Below, piece after piece: positions 1-7,286 of a stretch of 64,000 bases of DNA. Numbering within the stretch: position 1 is the stretch's first letter; each line of letters opens with the position of its first letter. Source of the stretch: Kutzneria chonburiensis (GTDB lineage: Bacteria; Actinomycetota; Actinomycetes; Mycobacteriales; Pseudonocardiaceae); the NCBI RefSeq assembly GCF_028622115.1, contig NZ_CP097263.1, positions 5,704,001-5,768,000 on the forward strand. Direction: 5' to 3'. The notes beneath the pieces are model-generated. The model saw only the letters and a list, made by a program, of their open reading frames with translations. It made no database searches and had not been told where the DNA came from. Made by a program: the position numbers and the translations under genes.

Positions 1-101
1 CGGCGTTGGCGGTGGTGCCGGGCGTGCGCTGGCGGTTCTGCGGGCGTCGAGAGCGAAGCGGTTGTGACACAGCCAAAGATTCTGTCACGCCCGGATCGAA
101 C

Positions 102-1427
102 TCACGCTGCCGCGGGCCCAATAACCTCGTCCCACCGGCGCCGCTGGAGCTGCACCGGAACTTCCTCGCCACGGGCGGCTGCGTGCAGCACCACGGCCCG
201 GGCCCGACGCCACCAGATGGCCATCCGCCAGGTGCCCAGCGACTGCACGGCCAACACGGCCACGAAGGCGATCCGGAACGCGTTCTGCTGGCCAAGGCCC
301 TCGGCCAGGCCGAGCAGCACACCGACGGCCAGGGCGGCGATCGTGGTGGCGACGAAGCCGCCCACGTTGACCACGCCGGTCGCGGTGCCGACGATCCGGT
401 TCGGGTTGTAGTCCTTGGCCAGGGCGAAGCCGACCGACGAGGCCGGCCCGCCGACGGCGAACAGCGCGAAGGCGATCACCAGCAGCCACAACGGAAGCCG
501 GCCCGGCACGATCAGCAGCAGCGTCCACACCGCACCGGACGTGACCAGGTACGCGGCGGCCAGCGGCACGCGCAGCTCGGGGTTGCGGCTGATCAACGTG
601 CCGACGACCGGGCTGAGGATGAGGCCGCCGATGACCAGCAGGCTGAGCACGGAACCGGCGGTCTCGACGCTGAGTCCCTGCGCCTGCACCAGATACGGCA
701 CGCCCCAGAGCAGGCCGAGCGTGGTCGGCGCGACCATCGTGCTGAAGTGCACCCAGAAGCCGAGCCGGGTGCCGGGCGTACGCCAGGCGTTGGCGATGTT
801 GCGCACGACCTCACGCGGCGTGACCCGCTCGACCACCGGCGCGGGCACGCCGTGCGGCAGATCACGCAGCCGGGTCGCGGCGACCGTGGCGTAGACGGCG
901 GTGGCGGCGCCGGCGACCAGGAAGGTCATGGTCCAGCCGGCGTTGTGCAGCAGCAGGGTCAGCGGCACGGTGGCGACGAGGTTGCCGGCCGAGCCGATCA
1001 TCGCCGACAGCGACATGACCACGGCGTACTTGCGGGCCGGGAAGTGGCCGCCGATCAGGCGCAGCACGCTGACCCAGGTCATGGCGTCGCCGAGGCCGAG
1101 CACGCCGCGGGCGATCAGGCCGAGCGGGTAGCTGTCGGCGATGGCGAACAGGATCTGGCCGAGGCCCATGAAGATCGCCGCCGCGGTGAGCAGCTTGCGC
1201 GGGCCGAACCGGTCGACCAGCAGGCCGGTCGGCACCTGCATGGCGGCGTAGACGAAAACCTGGAGCACGGTGAATGTGCTGAGTGCGGCGGGTCCGACGC
1301 CGAAGCGGTCGGCGGCGGCCAGTCCGGCCACGCCGAGAGAAGAGCGGTGGAAGACGGCGAAGAGGTAGACGACGACGGCGGTGATCCAGACCACCCAGGC
1401 TTGACGGGTGGCGCGCGAGGCCGGCAC
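102..1427 (-). CDS. MFS transporter
   Basis: Major facilitator superfamily membrane transporter of about 441 residues; substrate unknown. The protein has about 12 hydrophobic segments, an MFS signature-like loop (DRFGPRK) after the second segment, and a nitrate/sugar-phosphate-porter look (VNVGGF, ATTIAALAVG near the C-terminal half). I place the start at the GTG at 1427 because GGAAGGAC lies about 7 bases upstream; an upstream extension to 1469 has no such site. It sits in tandem with the MATE exporter (1522-2820), same strand, about 95 bases apart, and may share a transcript. The C-terminal tail after the last membrane segment is basic and cytoplasmic. The export or import direction cannot be read from the sequence. 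Confidence 0.85.
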   Translation of the reverse strand: MPASRATRQAWVVWITAVVVYLFAVFHRSSLGVAGLAAADRFGVGPAALSTFTVLQVFVYAAMQVPTGLLVDRFGPRKLLTAAAIFMGLGQILFAIADSYPLGLIARGVLGLGDAMTWVSVLRLIGGHFPARKYAVVMSLSAMIGSAGNLVATVPLTLLLHNAGWTMTFLVAGAATAVYATVAATRLRDLPHGVPAPVVERVTPREVVRNIANAWRTPGTRLGFWVHFSTMVAPTTLGLLWGVPYLVQAQGLSVETAGSVLSLLVIGGLILSPVVGTLISRNPELRVPLAAAYLVTSGAVWTLLLIVPGRLPLWLLVIAFALFAVGGPASSVGFALAKDYNPNRIVGTATGVVNVGGFVATTIAALAVGVLLGLAEGLGQQNAFRIAFVAVLAVQSLGTWRMAIWWRRARAVVLHAAARGEEVPVQLQRRRWDEVIGPAAA

Positions 1428-1521
1428 GGCTGTCCTTCCAGATGGTTCAGAAACGTAGGATGTCCACACCTATCATCGCCGCTGGTCAGCGTGTTGTTAA
1501 CCGCTTCAGACGTGCACTCCG

Positions 1522-2820
1522 TCACACGCCCGTGACGGCCCAGCGCCCGGATTTCGTCCGCAGCACCACGGCGACCAGCCGGAACACCATGAACGTCGAC
1601 AGCCCGGTCCAGATTCCGAGCAGTCCCCAGTGGAACGCCAGCGACAGCCACACCAGCGGCACGAAGCCGACGAGCGCGCTGACGACGGTGGCAGTGCGCA
1701 GGAACTTGGCGTCGCCCGCACCGAGCAGCACGCCGTCCAGGGCGAACACCACGCCGGCGATCGGTTGCAGCAGCACGAAAAGCCACCAGGCGTGCGGGAT
1801 TTCCGCCAGCACACCGGGCGCCGAGGTGAACACCCGAGGAAGAACGCTGTACAGGGCGGCAAAAACCACCGACAGCGCGATGCCGAACACCAGCCCGTAC
1901 CGGGTCACCTGCCAGGCCAAGGACTTCGCCTCGTCGTCCCGCCCCGCGCCCAGCGCCGCGCCGACCAGCGACTGCGCGGCAATGGCCAACGAGTCCAGCA
2001 CGAGCGCGAGGAAACTCCACAGCTGCAACACGATCTGGTGTGCGCCGACCGCGTCGGTCGAGGTGCGCGACGCCACCGACAGCGCCGAGATGAACGACAG
2101 CTGGAAGGCCAGCGTGCGGATCACCAGGTCACGGCCGAGGCCCAGCTGCGCCCTGATGAGCGGCGGCACCGGCTTCAGCGGCACCCTCTCCTTGACCAGC
2201 GCGGAGACGAACAGCGCCGCCGCCACCGTTTGCGCAAACACGTTGGCCACGGCCGAGCCCTCAAGGCCCCAGCCGAGGACGTAGACGAGGATCGGGTTCA
2301 GCACCACGGAAAGCCCGTTGCCCAGCAGCACGTACACCAGCGGGCGTCTGGTGTCCTGGACGCCTCGCATCCAGCCGTTGCCGGCCATCGTGATCAGCAC
2401 CATCGGTGCGCCGAACAATGCGATGCGCAGCCAGCCCACGCCGGCGTCCGCGATGGGTCCCTTGCCCGCCAACAGTTCCGCCACGGGCGTGGCCAACAGT
2501 TGGCCCAGGATCAGCACGGCCAGGCCGACTCCGACCGCCAACCACGTGGCCTGCACGCCTTCTTCGACCGCGTCGCCACGCCGTCCCGCGCCGTGCAATC
2601 GGGCCGTGCGCGAGGTCGTGCCGTACGAGAGGAAAGTCAGCGCACTGGACACCTGCGAGAACAGCAGGCCGCCGAGCGCGAGGCCGGCCAGCGGCAGCGC
2701 GCCCAGGTGGCCGACGACCGCCGTGTCGACGAGCACGTACAGCGGCTCGGCCGCGAGCACACCCAGGGCCGGAACCGCCAGGGCGAAAACCTGTCTCGCT
2801 GAGCCCGCACGCACCGTCAC
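1522..2820 (-). CDS. MATE family efflux transporter (DinF-like)
   Basis: Multidrug and toxic compound extrusion (MATE/DinF) family protein of about 430 residues, expected to export organic cations or drugs in exchange for H+ or Na+ across the cytoplasmic membrane. Sequence shows the typical duplicated 6+6 membrane-segment pattern, with the N-terminal VPALG and VDTAVVGHLG motifs of the family. The exact start is uncertain: GTG at 2820 or 2814 fits the usual N-terminus; the reading frame stays open to 2871. The gene is divergent from the APH-family kinase at 2901, so the roughly 80 bases between them must hold both promoters. Substrate is unknown. Confidence 0.85.
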   Translation of the reverse strand: MTVRAGSARQVFALAVPALGVLAAEPLYVLVDTAVVGHLGALPLAGLALGGLLFSQVSSALTFLSYGTTSRTARLHGAGRRGDAVEEGVQATWLAVGVGLAVLILGQLLATPVAELLAGKGPIADAGVGWLRIALFGAPMVLITMAGNGWMRGVQDTRRPLVYVLLGNGLSVVLNPILVYVLGWGLEGSAVANVFAQTVAAALFVSALVKERVPLKPVPPLIRAQLGLGRDLVIRTLAFQLSFISALSVASRTSTDAVGAHQIVLQLWSFLALVLDSLAIAAQSLVGAALGAGRDDEAKSLAWQVTRYGLVFGIALSVVFAALYSVLPRVFTSAPGVLAEIPHAWWLFVLLQPIAGVVFALDGVLLGAGDAKFLRTATVVSALVGFVPLVWLSLAFHWGLLGIWTGLSTFMVFRLVAVVLRTKSGRWAVTGV

Positions 2821-2900
2821 CTGCCCAATGTGCACCGAGCCTCGCTCGGACCGCGAATTATGTGATGGCACTTACGGTTGCGTTGTCCCAGTATGTGGCC

Positions 2901-3776
2901 ATGCGGATGCACACGGACGAGATCGACTCCACCCCCGAGCTGGTCCGGGCGCTGATCACCGAACAGTTCCGGCAGTGGGCCGATCTCCCGATCGAACGTG
3001 TCGATTCCTCCGGCACCGACAACGCGATGTTCCGCCTCGGCGACGAGCTGGCCGTGCGGCTGCCGCGCCGGCCGTTCGTCGCGGCAGCCCTGAACAAGGA
3101 GCTGCGCTGGCCGGCCGTGCTGGCCCCGCAACTGCCGGTCCAGGTGCCGGTCCCGGTCGGGATCGGCGAGCCCAACGACGACTTCCCGTTCCCGTGGGCC
3201 GTGCTGCGGTGGATCGACGGCCGCAATCCGGTGGTCGGAGCCCTGGCCGAGCCCGAGGCGTTGGCCCGCGACCTGGCCGAGTTCATCCAGGCCCTGCGCA
3301 AGATCGATCCCACCGGCGGGCCGGCGCAGCGCCGCGGCGTGCCGTTGGGTTCGCCCGGCCGCGACACACCGACCCGTGAGGCCATCTCCCAGCTCGACGA
3401 CGACATCGACACCGCTGCCGCCCTGGCCTTGTGGGACCGGGCCATCGCCCTGCCCGAGCCGCCCGGCGTCTTCTGGTCGCACGGCGACCTCTCCCCCGGC
3501 AACGTACTCGTGCGGAACGGCCGGCTCGCCGCCGTGATCGACTTCGGCGGTGTCGGCATCGGCGACCCCACCGTGGATCTCGTTATCGCGTGGAACCTGT
3601 TGCCGGGCGGGGCTCGTGACGTCTTCCGTGAAGCGCTGGACATCGACGACGAGACGTGGGAACGCGGCCGCGCCTGGGCGATGTCCATCGCCCTGATCCA
3701 GTTGCCCTACTACCGGGACACGAATCCCGGGCTGTCGGCCAACTCCCGGCACGTGCTGAGCGAGGTGCTGGCGTGA
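2901..3776 (+). CDS. Aminoglycoside phosphotransferase (APH) family kinase
   Basis: Protein of 291 residues with the protein-kinase-like fold of the APH/choline kinase family (PF01636). The catalytic loop reads HGDLSPGNVLV (Brenner motif, with catalytic Asp and Asn) and the metal-binding segment reads IDFGGVGIGD. The N-terminal lobe (SSGTDNAMFRLGD...VRLP) matches the family ATP-binding lobe. It probably phosphorylates a small hydroxylated molecule such as an aminoglycoside or macrolide, but the substrate is not visible. ATG at 2901 or 2907 are both plausible starts; an in-frame ATG at 2865 also exists. The stop overlaps the GTG of the following GNAT gene, so the two are translationally coupled; an APH-GNAT pair suggests small-molecule modification or resistance (inference). 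Confidence 0.85.
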   Translation: MRMHTDEIDSTPELVRALITEQFRQWADLPIERVDSSGTDNAMFRLGDELAVRLPRRPFVAAALNKELRWPAVLAPQLPVQVPVPVGIGEPNDDFPFPWAVLRWIDGRNPVVGALAEPEALARDLAEFIQALRKIDPTGGPAQRRGVPLGSPGRDTPTREAISQLDDDIDTAAALALWDRAIALPEPPGVFWSHGDLSPGNVLVRNGRLAAVIDFGGVGIGDPTVDLVIAWNLLPGGARDVFREALDIDDETWERGRAWAMSIALIQLPYYRDTNPGLSANSRHVLSEVLA

Positions 3777-4218
3777 ACCTGGTGCTGCATCCCGTGACGA
3801 TGGCCGACCTCGACGACTTCCTTGCCCTGCACGCCGTGGAGACCACGCGGTCGCCGGAGTCGCTCACGCAGCTGCTGCGGGACTTCTGCGCGGTTTGGGA
3901 AAGCGGCGAGCACGGCTACTGGCGGATCGAGTTCGAGGGTCGGACGGCCGGCTACGGCGGCGTGAAACCCACGTGGCACAACGGCCAACAGGTGTGGAAC
4001 CTGTACTACCGAATGTGGCCGGCGGTGCGGGGCAGGGGAATAGCCACGGAGATGGCACGCAAGGCCATCTCCGTGGCGAGGAGCTGCATCCGGATTGGCC
4101 GGTCGCGGTGGTGACCCGGCCGGACAACGTGCCGTCCATCCGACTCGCCGAGGGCGTCGGGATGACCAGGCATCCCGACGCCGACGGCTGGGCGGTTTTC
4201 GTGCTACCGGCCCTCTAG
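3773..4218 (+). pseudogene. GNAT family acetyltransferase, interrupted by a -1 frameshift
   Basis: Starts at GTG 3773, overlapping the TGA of the APH gene. The first frame gives a GNAT N-terminal half including the acetyl-CoA binding region (RGRGIATEMARKAI) and then stops at 4114. The frame one base back continues the fold (ELHPDWPVAVV, PDNVPSIRLAEGVGM) to a stop at 4218. Inserting one base near 4075-4077, where the sequence reads gtggcgaggagctg, restores an uninterrupted protein of about 148 residues of normal GNAT length. The C-terminus overlaps the end of the convergent chitinase gene by 15 bases. Either a sequencing deletion or a recent pseudogene; see the frameshift finding. Confidence 0.8.
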
Positions 4219-5265
4219 CGACTTCACGTTGTTGCCGAAGCTCCAGCCCTTCGAACCGTCCCAGTTGACCGACCACGTCATCAGGCCCTTGATGCCGCTG
4301 ACACTTCGGTAGGCCTGTGACACCAGGCTGGTCGACATGTAGCCGCCGCCGGCCCCGGACTGCGCCGGCAGACCGGGAACCTGCTTGTCGTAAGGAACCT
4401 TGATGGTGGTGCCCTGCACGACCAGGCCGTTGTTCAGGCACTGGGTCTGCACGGTGAAGCCCTGCACGGTGCCGGCCTGGTAGGAGTCGCCCTTGCAGCC
4501 GTACATGGAACCGTTGTAGTACTGCATGTTCAGCCACCACAGCCGGCCGTTGTCGGCGTACTTCTTGATGATCGGCAGGTACGCGCCCCAGATGGAGCCG
4601 TACGTGATGGAACCGCCGGTGACGTAAGCGGTTTCCGGGGCCATGGTGAGGCCGAAGTTGGACGGCATCTTGGCCAGCACGCCGTCGATGATGCGGATCA
4701 GGTTGGACTGCGAGGCCGACAGGGTCTTGATGTTGCCGGTGTCGGTCAGGCCGGTCTCGATGTCGATGTCGATGCCGTCGAAGTTGTAGGTCTTCAGGAT
4801 CGGCACGATGGTGTTCACGAACCGGTCGGCCACGGTGCTCGAGCTCAGGTCGATACCGGCGGCCGCGCCGCCGATGGACAGCAGCAGGGTCGCCCCGGCC
4901 GCCTTGGCCGCGCAGTTGTCGGCCGGCGTGCCGACCTTCACCCCGGCGTCCATGCCGTCCTGCCACAGCGCCGTGCCGTCGGACCGGATCACCGGGAAGG
5001 CTTCGTTGATCACGTTGTAGCCGTGCTGCGCGATCCGGCTGTCGGTGACCGGTATCCAGCCGAGGCCGGGATGCACGCCGTTGGCCGCGCCGTCCCAGTT
5101 CTCCCAGTAGCCCTGGAGCACCTTGCCGGCGGGCCGGGACTTCACCGCACACGTGTCCGCGTGAGGCGAGGCAGGGGTCGCCTGTGCGGACGCCAGACCG
5201 AGCGCCGGGACGGCTAGCGCGGCGGCAAGGACTGCCGTCAGGGTCCGCGATATCCGACCGAACAT
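4204..5265 (-). CDS. Secreted GH18 chitinase
   Basis: 353-residue glycoside hydrolase family 18 enzyme that hydrolyses beta-1,4 GlcNAc linkages of chitin outside the cell. A Sec signal peptide (RISRTLTAVLAAALAVPALG, ending near ASA-QA) occupies residues 4-28. The catalytic motif DGIDIDIE (DxxDxDxE, Glu is the acid/base) is at about 162-169, preceded by SIGG and followed by the family MAPE and QYYN motifs. No carbohydrate-binding module is present, so it is a single-domain enzyme of the bacterial ChiD/ChiA-like type. A DasR-type operator lies about 65 bases upstream of the ATG, implying repression by DasR and induction by chitin-derived GlcNAc. Confidence 0.93.
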   Translation of the reverse strand: MFGRISRTLTAVLAAALAVPALGLASAQATPASPHADTCAVKSRPAGKVLQGYWENWDGAANGVHPGLGWIPVTDSRIAQHGYNVINEAFPVIRSDGTALWQDGMDAGVKVGTPADNCAAKAAGATLLLSIGGAAAGIDLSSSTVADRFVNTIVPILKTYNFDGIDIDIETGLTDTGNIKTLSASQSNLIRIIDGVLAKMPSNFGLTMAPETAYVTGGSITYGSIWGAYLPIIKKYADNGRLWWLNMQYYNGSMYGCKGDSYQAGTVQGFTVQTQCLNNGLVVQGTTIKVPYDKQVPGLPAQSGAGGGYMSTSLVSQAYRSVSGIKGLMTWSVNWDGSKGWSFGNNVKSLEGR

Positions 5266-5330
5266 GGCCAGCTCCCATCGTCGAAGGGTGGCGGCGGCCG
5301 GACCCTCGACGATACCGGGGAGCGCCGAGG

Positions 5331-5342
5331 TGGTCTAGACCA
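5331..5342. promoter_or_regulatory. DasR-responsive element (dre) upstream of the chitinase
   Basis: TGGTCTAGACCA is a perfect 12-bp palindrome and matches the core of the actinobacterial DasR consensus, the same element known as the direct-repeat operator of Streptomyces chitinase promoters. It ends 65 bases from the chitinase ATG (minus strand). DasR is a GntR-family repressor released by glucosamine-6-phosphate; no dasR gene is in this window. Confidence 0.8.
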
Positions 5343-5364
5343 GATTCGGGCAACCCAGCACTCA

Positions 5365-5413
5365 CACATGCGCTTCCTATGTGGCGTCTGGTGCCACATA
5401 GGAAGCGCATGTG
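5365..5413. terminator. Perfect 21-bp hairpin between nrnA and chitinase
   Basis: Arms 5365-5385 and 5393-5413 are perfectly complementary over 21 bp with a 7-base loop (gtctggt). It lies 18 bases downstream of the nrnA stop codon on the minus strand. No U-tract follows, as is common in high-GC actinobacteria. Likely terminates the rbfA-nrnA transcript. The motif CACATGCG/CGCATGTG recurs in the hairpin at 54103. Confidence 0.6.
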
Positions 5414-5431
5414 GCGCAAGAGCGGAGAGTG

Positions 5432-6430
5432 TCAGTGGGCGGGGGTAGCCTCGGCGAGGGCGGAGCGGATGCCGGCGATGACGTTCTCGGCGGTGCCGGG
5501 GGCGGTGAAGCCGGCGGCCAGGCGATGACCGCCGCCGCCGAAGCGCACGGCCACGGAGCGCACGTCGAGGCGGCCGACGGCCCGCAGCGACACCGTCCAC
5601 GTGCCGGCCGGGGTTTCTTTCAGGACTGCGGCAACTTCGGCCTCGGACGTCGAGCGGACTACGTCGATCACGCTCTCGATCTCCTCGGCCCGCACGCCCA
5701 CGACATCGGCTTGGCGCACGACGGCGTAGACAAAACCCAAGCCCTGCGCGGCATCCGGCTCCAACTGGGCGGCCGCGAGCACCGAGGAAAGCATGCCCAG
5801 CCACGCGAACGGATGGCTGTCCATCAGTGAGCGGATCAGCCCGGACCCGTCGACGCCGGCCTCCAGCAGGCGGGCGGCCAGGCGGTGGGTCTCGGGCTTG
5901 GCGAAGCGGAAGGACACGGTGTCGGTGGCGATGCCGGCGTACAGGCAGCGGGCGATGGGCTCGTCGATCTCCACGCCGAGCTCGCCCAGCAGCCGGGCGA
6001 CGATCACCGCGGTGGCCTCGGCCCGGTCGTCGACCAGGTTGTGGCTGCCGTAGCGGGTGTTCGACACGTGATGGTCGACGACCAGCGCGGCGCCGGCGGA
6101 AGCCACCCGATCGGCCAACGGACCGAGCCGGTCGAGGCTGCCGGTGTCCAGCGCGACCAGTAGTCCACAAGCCGCCGGCACGTCCGAAGCCGGCACGAAC
6201 AGGCTCTCGGAATCCAACATCCGCAGCGACTCCGGCACCGCCGACGGCGAGCCGAAGGACACCCGCACGGTGGCGCCACGACGCCGCAGCGCCAGGCCGA
6301 GGGCCAGGGCGCTGCCCAACGCGTCGGCGTCGGGATTGACGTGGGCCAGCAGCGTGACGTCGGCCGCCGCGGCCAGCAGGGCCGCGGCGGCCGCGACATC
6401 GACCTGTTCGGATGAGCTCACACGAGGCAA
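5432..6430 (-). CDS. nrnA: Bifunctional oligoribonuclease / PAP phosphatase NrnA (DHH family)
   Basis: 332-residue DHH/DHHA1 phosphoesterase that degrades short RNA oligonucleotides and dephosphorylates 3'-phosphoadenosine 5'-phosphate in the cytoplasm. Motifs: NPDADALGS near residue 32, ALDTGSLDR and VDHHVSNTRYG (DHH motif) in the catalytic domain, and the C-terminal DHHA1 glycine-rich loop VRFGGGGHRLAAGF. Start is uncertain: TTG at 6430 has GGAG nine bases upstream, GTG at 6421 lacks a site. It follows rbfA by 6 bases, the standard actinobacterial order infB-rbfA-nrnA, linking it to the translation operon. Confidence 0.92.
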   Translation of the reverse strand: MPRVSSSEQVDVAAAAALLAAAADVTLLAHVNPDADALGSALALGLALRRRGATVRVSFGSPSAVPESLRMLDSESLFVPASDVPAACGLLVALDTGSLDRLGPLADRVASAGAALVVDHHVSNTRYGSHNLVDDRAEATAVIVARLLGELGVEIDEPIARCLYAGIATDTVSFRFAKPETHRLAARLLEAGVDGSGLIRSLMDSHPFAWLGMLSSVLAAAQLEPDAAQGLGFVYAVVRQADVVGVRAEEIESVIDVVRSTSEAEVAAVLKETPAGTWTVSLRAVGRLDVRSVAVRFGGGGHRLAAGFTAPGTAENVIAGIRSALAEATPAH

Positions 6431-6436
6431 GCTACG

Positions 6437-6889
6437 TCACTCCGCGTCGGACTCCTCCTCGCGGGGAGCCTTGTACGGGTCGGCCTCGCCGGCCGGCTGC
6501 GCGGTGGACGCCAGCTGCGCCACCTCGGCGTCCGACTCACGGGCTTTCGCCAGCAGCTCGTCGATCCGCTTGGAGTCGGTCGGCACGGTGTCGGCCCGGA
6601 AGGCCAGCGTCGGCGTGAACCGCACGCCGGTCTGCTGCCCGACCATGGTCCGCAGCACACCGGTGGCGCTGGTCAGCGCGGCGGTGACGGCGGCGTGGTC
6701 GGGAGCGGACTCCAGGTTGTCGCCGAGCACGGTGTAAAACACGGTCGCGTCGTGCAGGTCAGGGGTGACCCTGGCGTCGGTGATGGTGACCCGGGCCAGC
6801 CGGGGGTCCTTCACCTCGTGTTCCAGCGCGGACGCCACGATCTGGGCGATCCGCTTGGCGAGCCTGCGGGCGCGGGCCTGGTCGGCCAC
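6437..6889 (-). CDS. rbfA: Ribosome-binding factor A
   Basis: 150-residue KH-like protein that binds the free 30S subunit and assists maturation of the 5' end of 16S rRNA. The core ([39 protein letters not shown], and SKRIDELL) is conserved. The start is the GTG at 6889: AGGAGGAGCGCC immediately precedes it, and an in-frame ATG at 6904 actually overlaps this ribosome binding site. A charged tail ([13 protein letters not shown]) extends the C-terminus, as in related actinobacteria. Lies between the DUF503 gene and nrnA in one minus-strand operon. Confidence 0.93.
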   Translation of the reverse strand: MADQARARRLAKRIAQIVASALEHEVKDPRLARVTITDARVTPDLHDATVFYTVLGDNLESAPDHAAVTAALTSATGVLRTMVGQQTGVRFTPTLAFRADTVPTDSKRIDELLAKARESDAEVAQLASTAQPAGEADPYKAPREEESDAE

Positions 6890-6923
6890 GGCGCTCCTCC
6901 TCATGAGTAGTGACAGTTTGGAA

Positions 6924-7226
6924 CTAGTCGTCCTCGGGGCCGAGCAGCCGCTGTCGGGCCGACAGGACCTGAAGCTCGGGCCGGGAGGACACCAGCCGCT
7001 CACACGCGTCGAGCACGTCACGGACGTGCTCCGCGTCGGCGGCGACCACCGACACCCCGACCAGGGCGCGGCGGTGCAGATCGAGATGACCGGCCTCGGC
7101 CACCGAGACCTCGTACTTGCGCCGGATCTCGGCCAGCACGGGCCGGACCACGGAGCGCTTCTCCTTGAGCGAGTGGACGTCGCCCAGCAGCACGTCCAAC
7201 TCGAGGGCACCGACGAACATCAGCAT
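6924..7226 (-). CDS. DUF503 (YlxP-like) protein
   Basis: About 100-residue cytoplasmic protein of the DUF503/YlxP family, usually found between infB and rbfA in Gram-positive bacteria; some members are reported to affect ribosome maturation or RbfA function, but no reaction is established. The family signature [21 protein letters not shown] is visible at the start and a ferredoxin-like beta-alpha pattern follows. Start could be ATG 7226, ATG 7220 or GTG 7229; I chose 7226. It lies 34 bases upstream of rbfA. Confidence 0.85.
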   Translation of the reverse strand: MLMFVGALELDVLLGDVHSLKEKRSVVRPVLAEIRRKYEVSVAEAGHLDLHRRALVGVSVVAADAEHVRDVLDACERLVSSRPELQVLSARQRLLGPEDD

Positions 7227-7243
7227 CACCGTGGGCGGACGCC

Positions 7244-7273
7244 GACGGGGCCGGCCGGCAGGCCGGCCCCGTC
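7244..7273. terminator. Perfect 13-bp GC hairpin after infB
   Basis: Arms 7244-7256 and 7261-7273 pair perfectly over 13 bp with a GGCA loop. It begins 13 bases beyond the infB stop codon and 17 bases before the DUF503 start, inside an otherwise continuous operon. It may act as a partial terminator or transcript-stability element that sets infB apart from the rbfA-nrnA part. Confidence 0.6.
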
Positions 7274-7286
7274 GCACGCCACTTGA

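Noticed and set aside
1-101. Left-edge sequence as a gene fragment
   Set aside because: No frame with recognisable coding content beyond the MFS stop; treated as intergenic.
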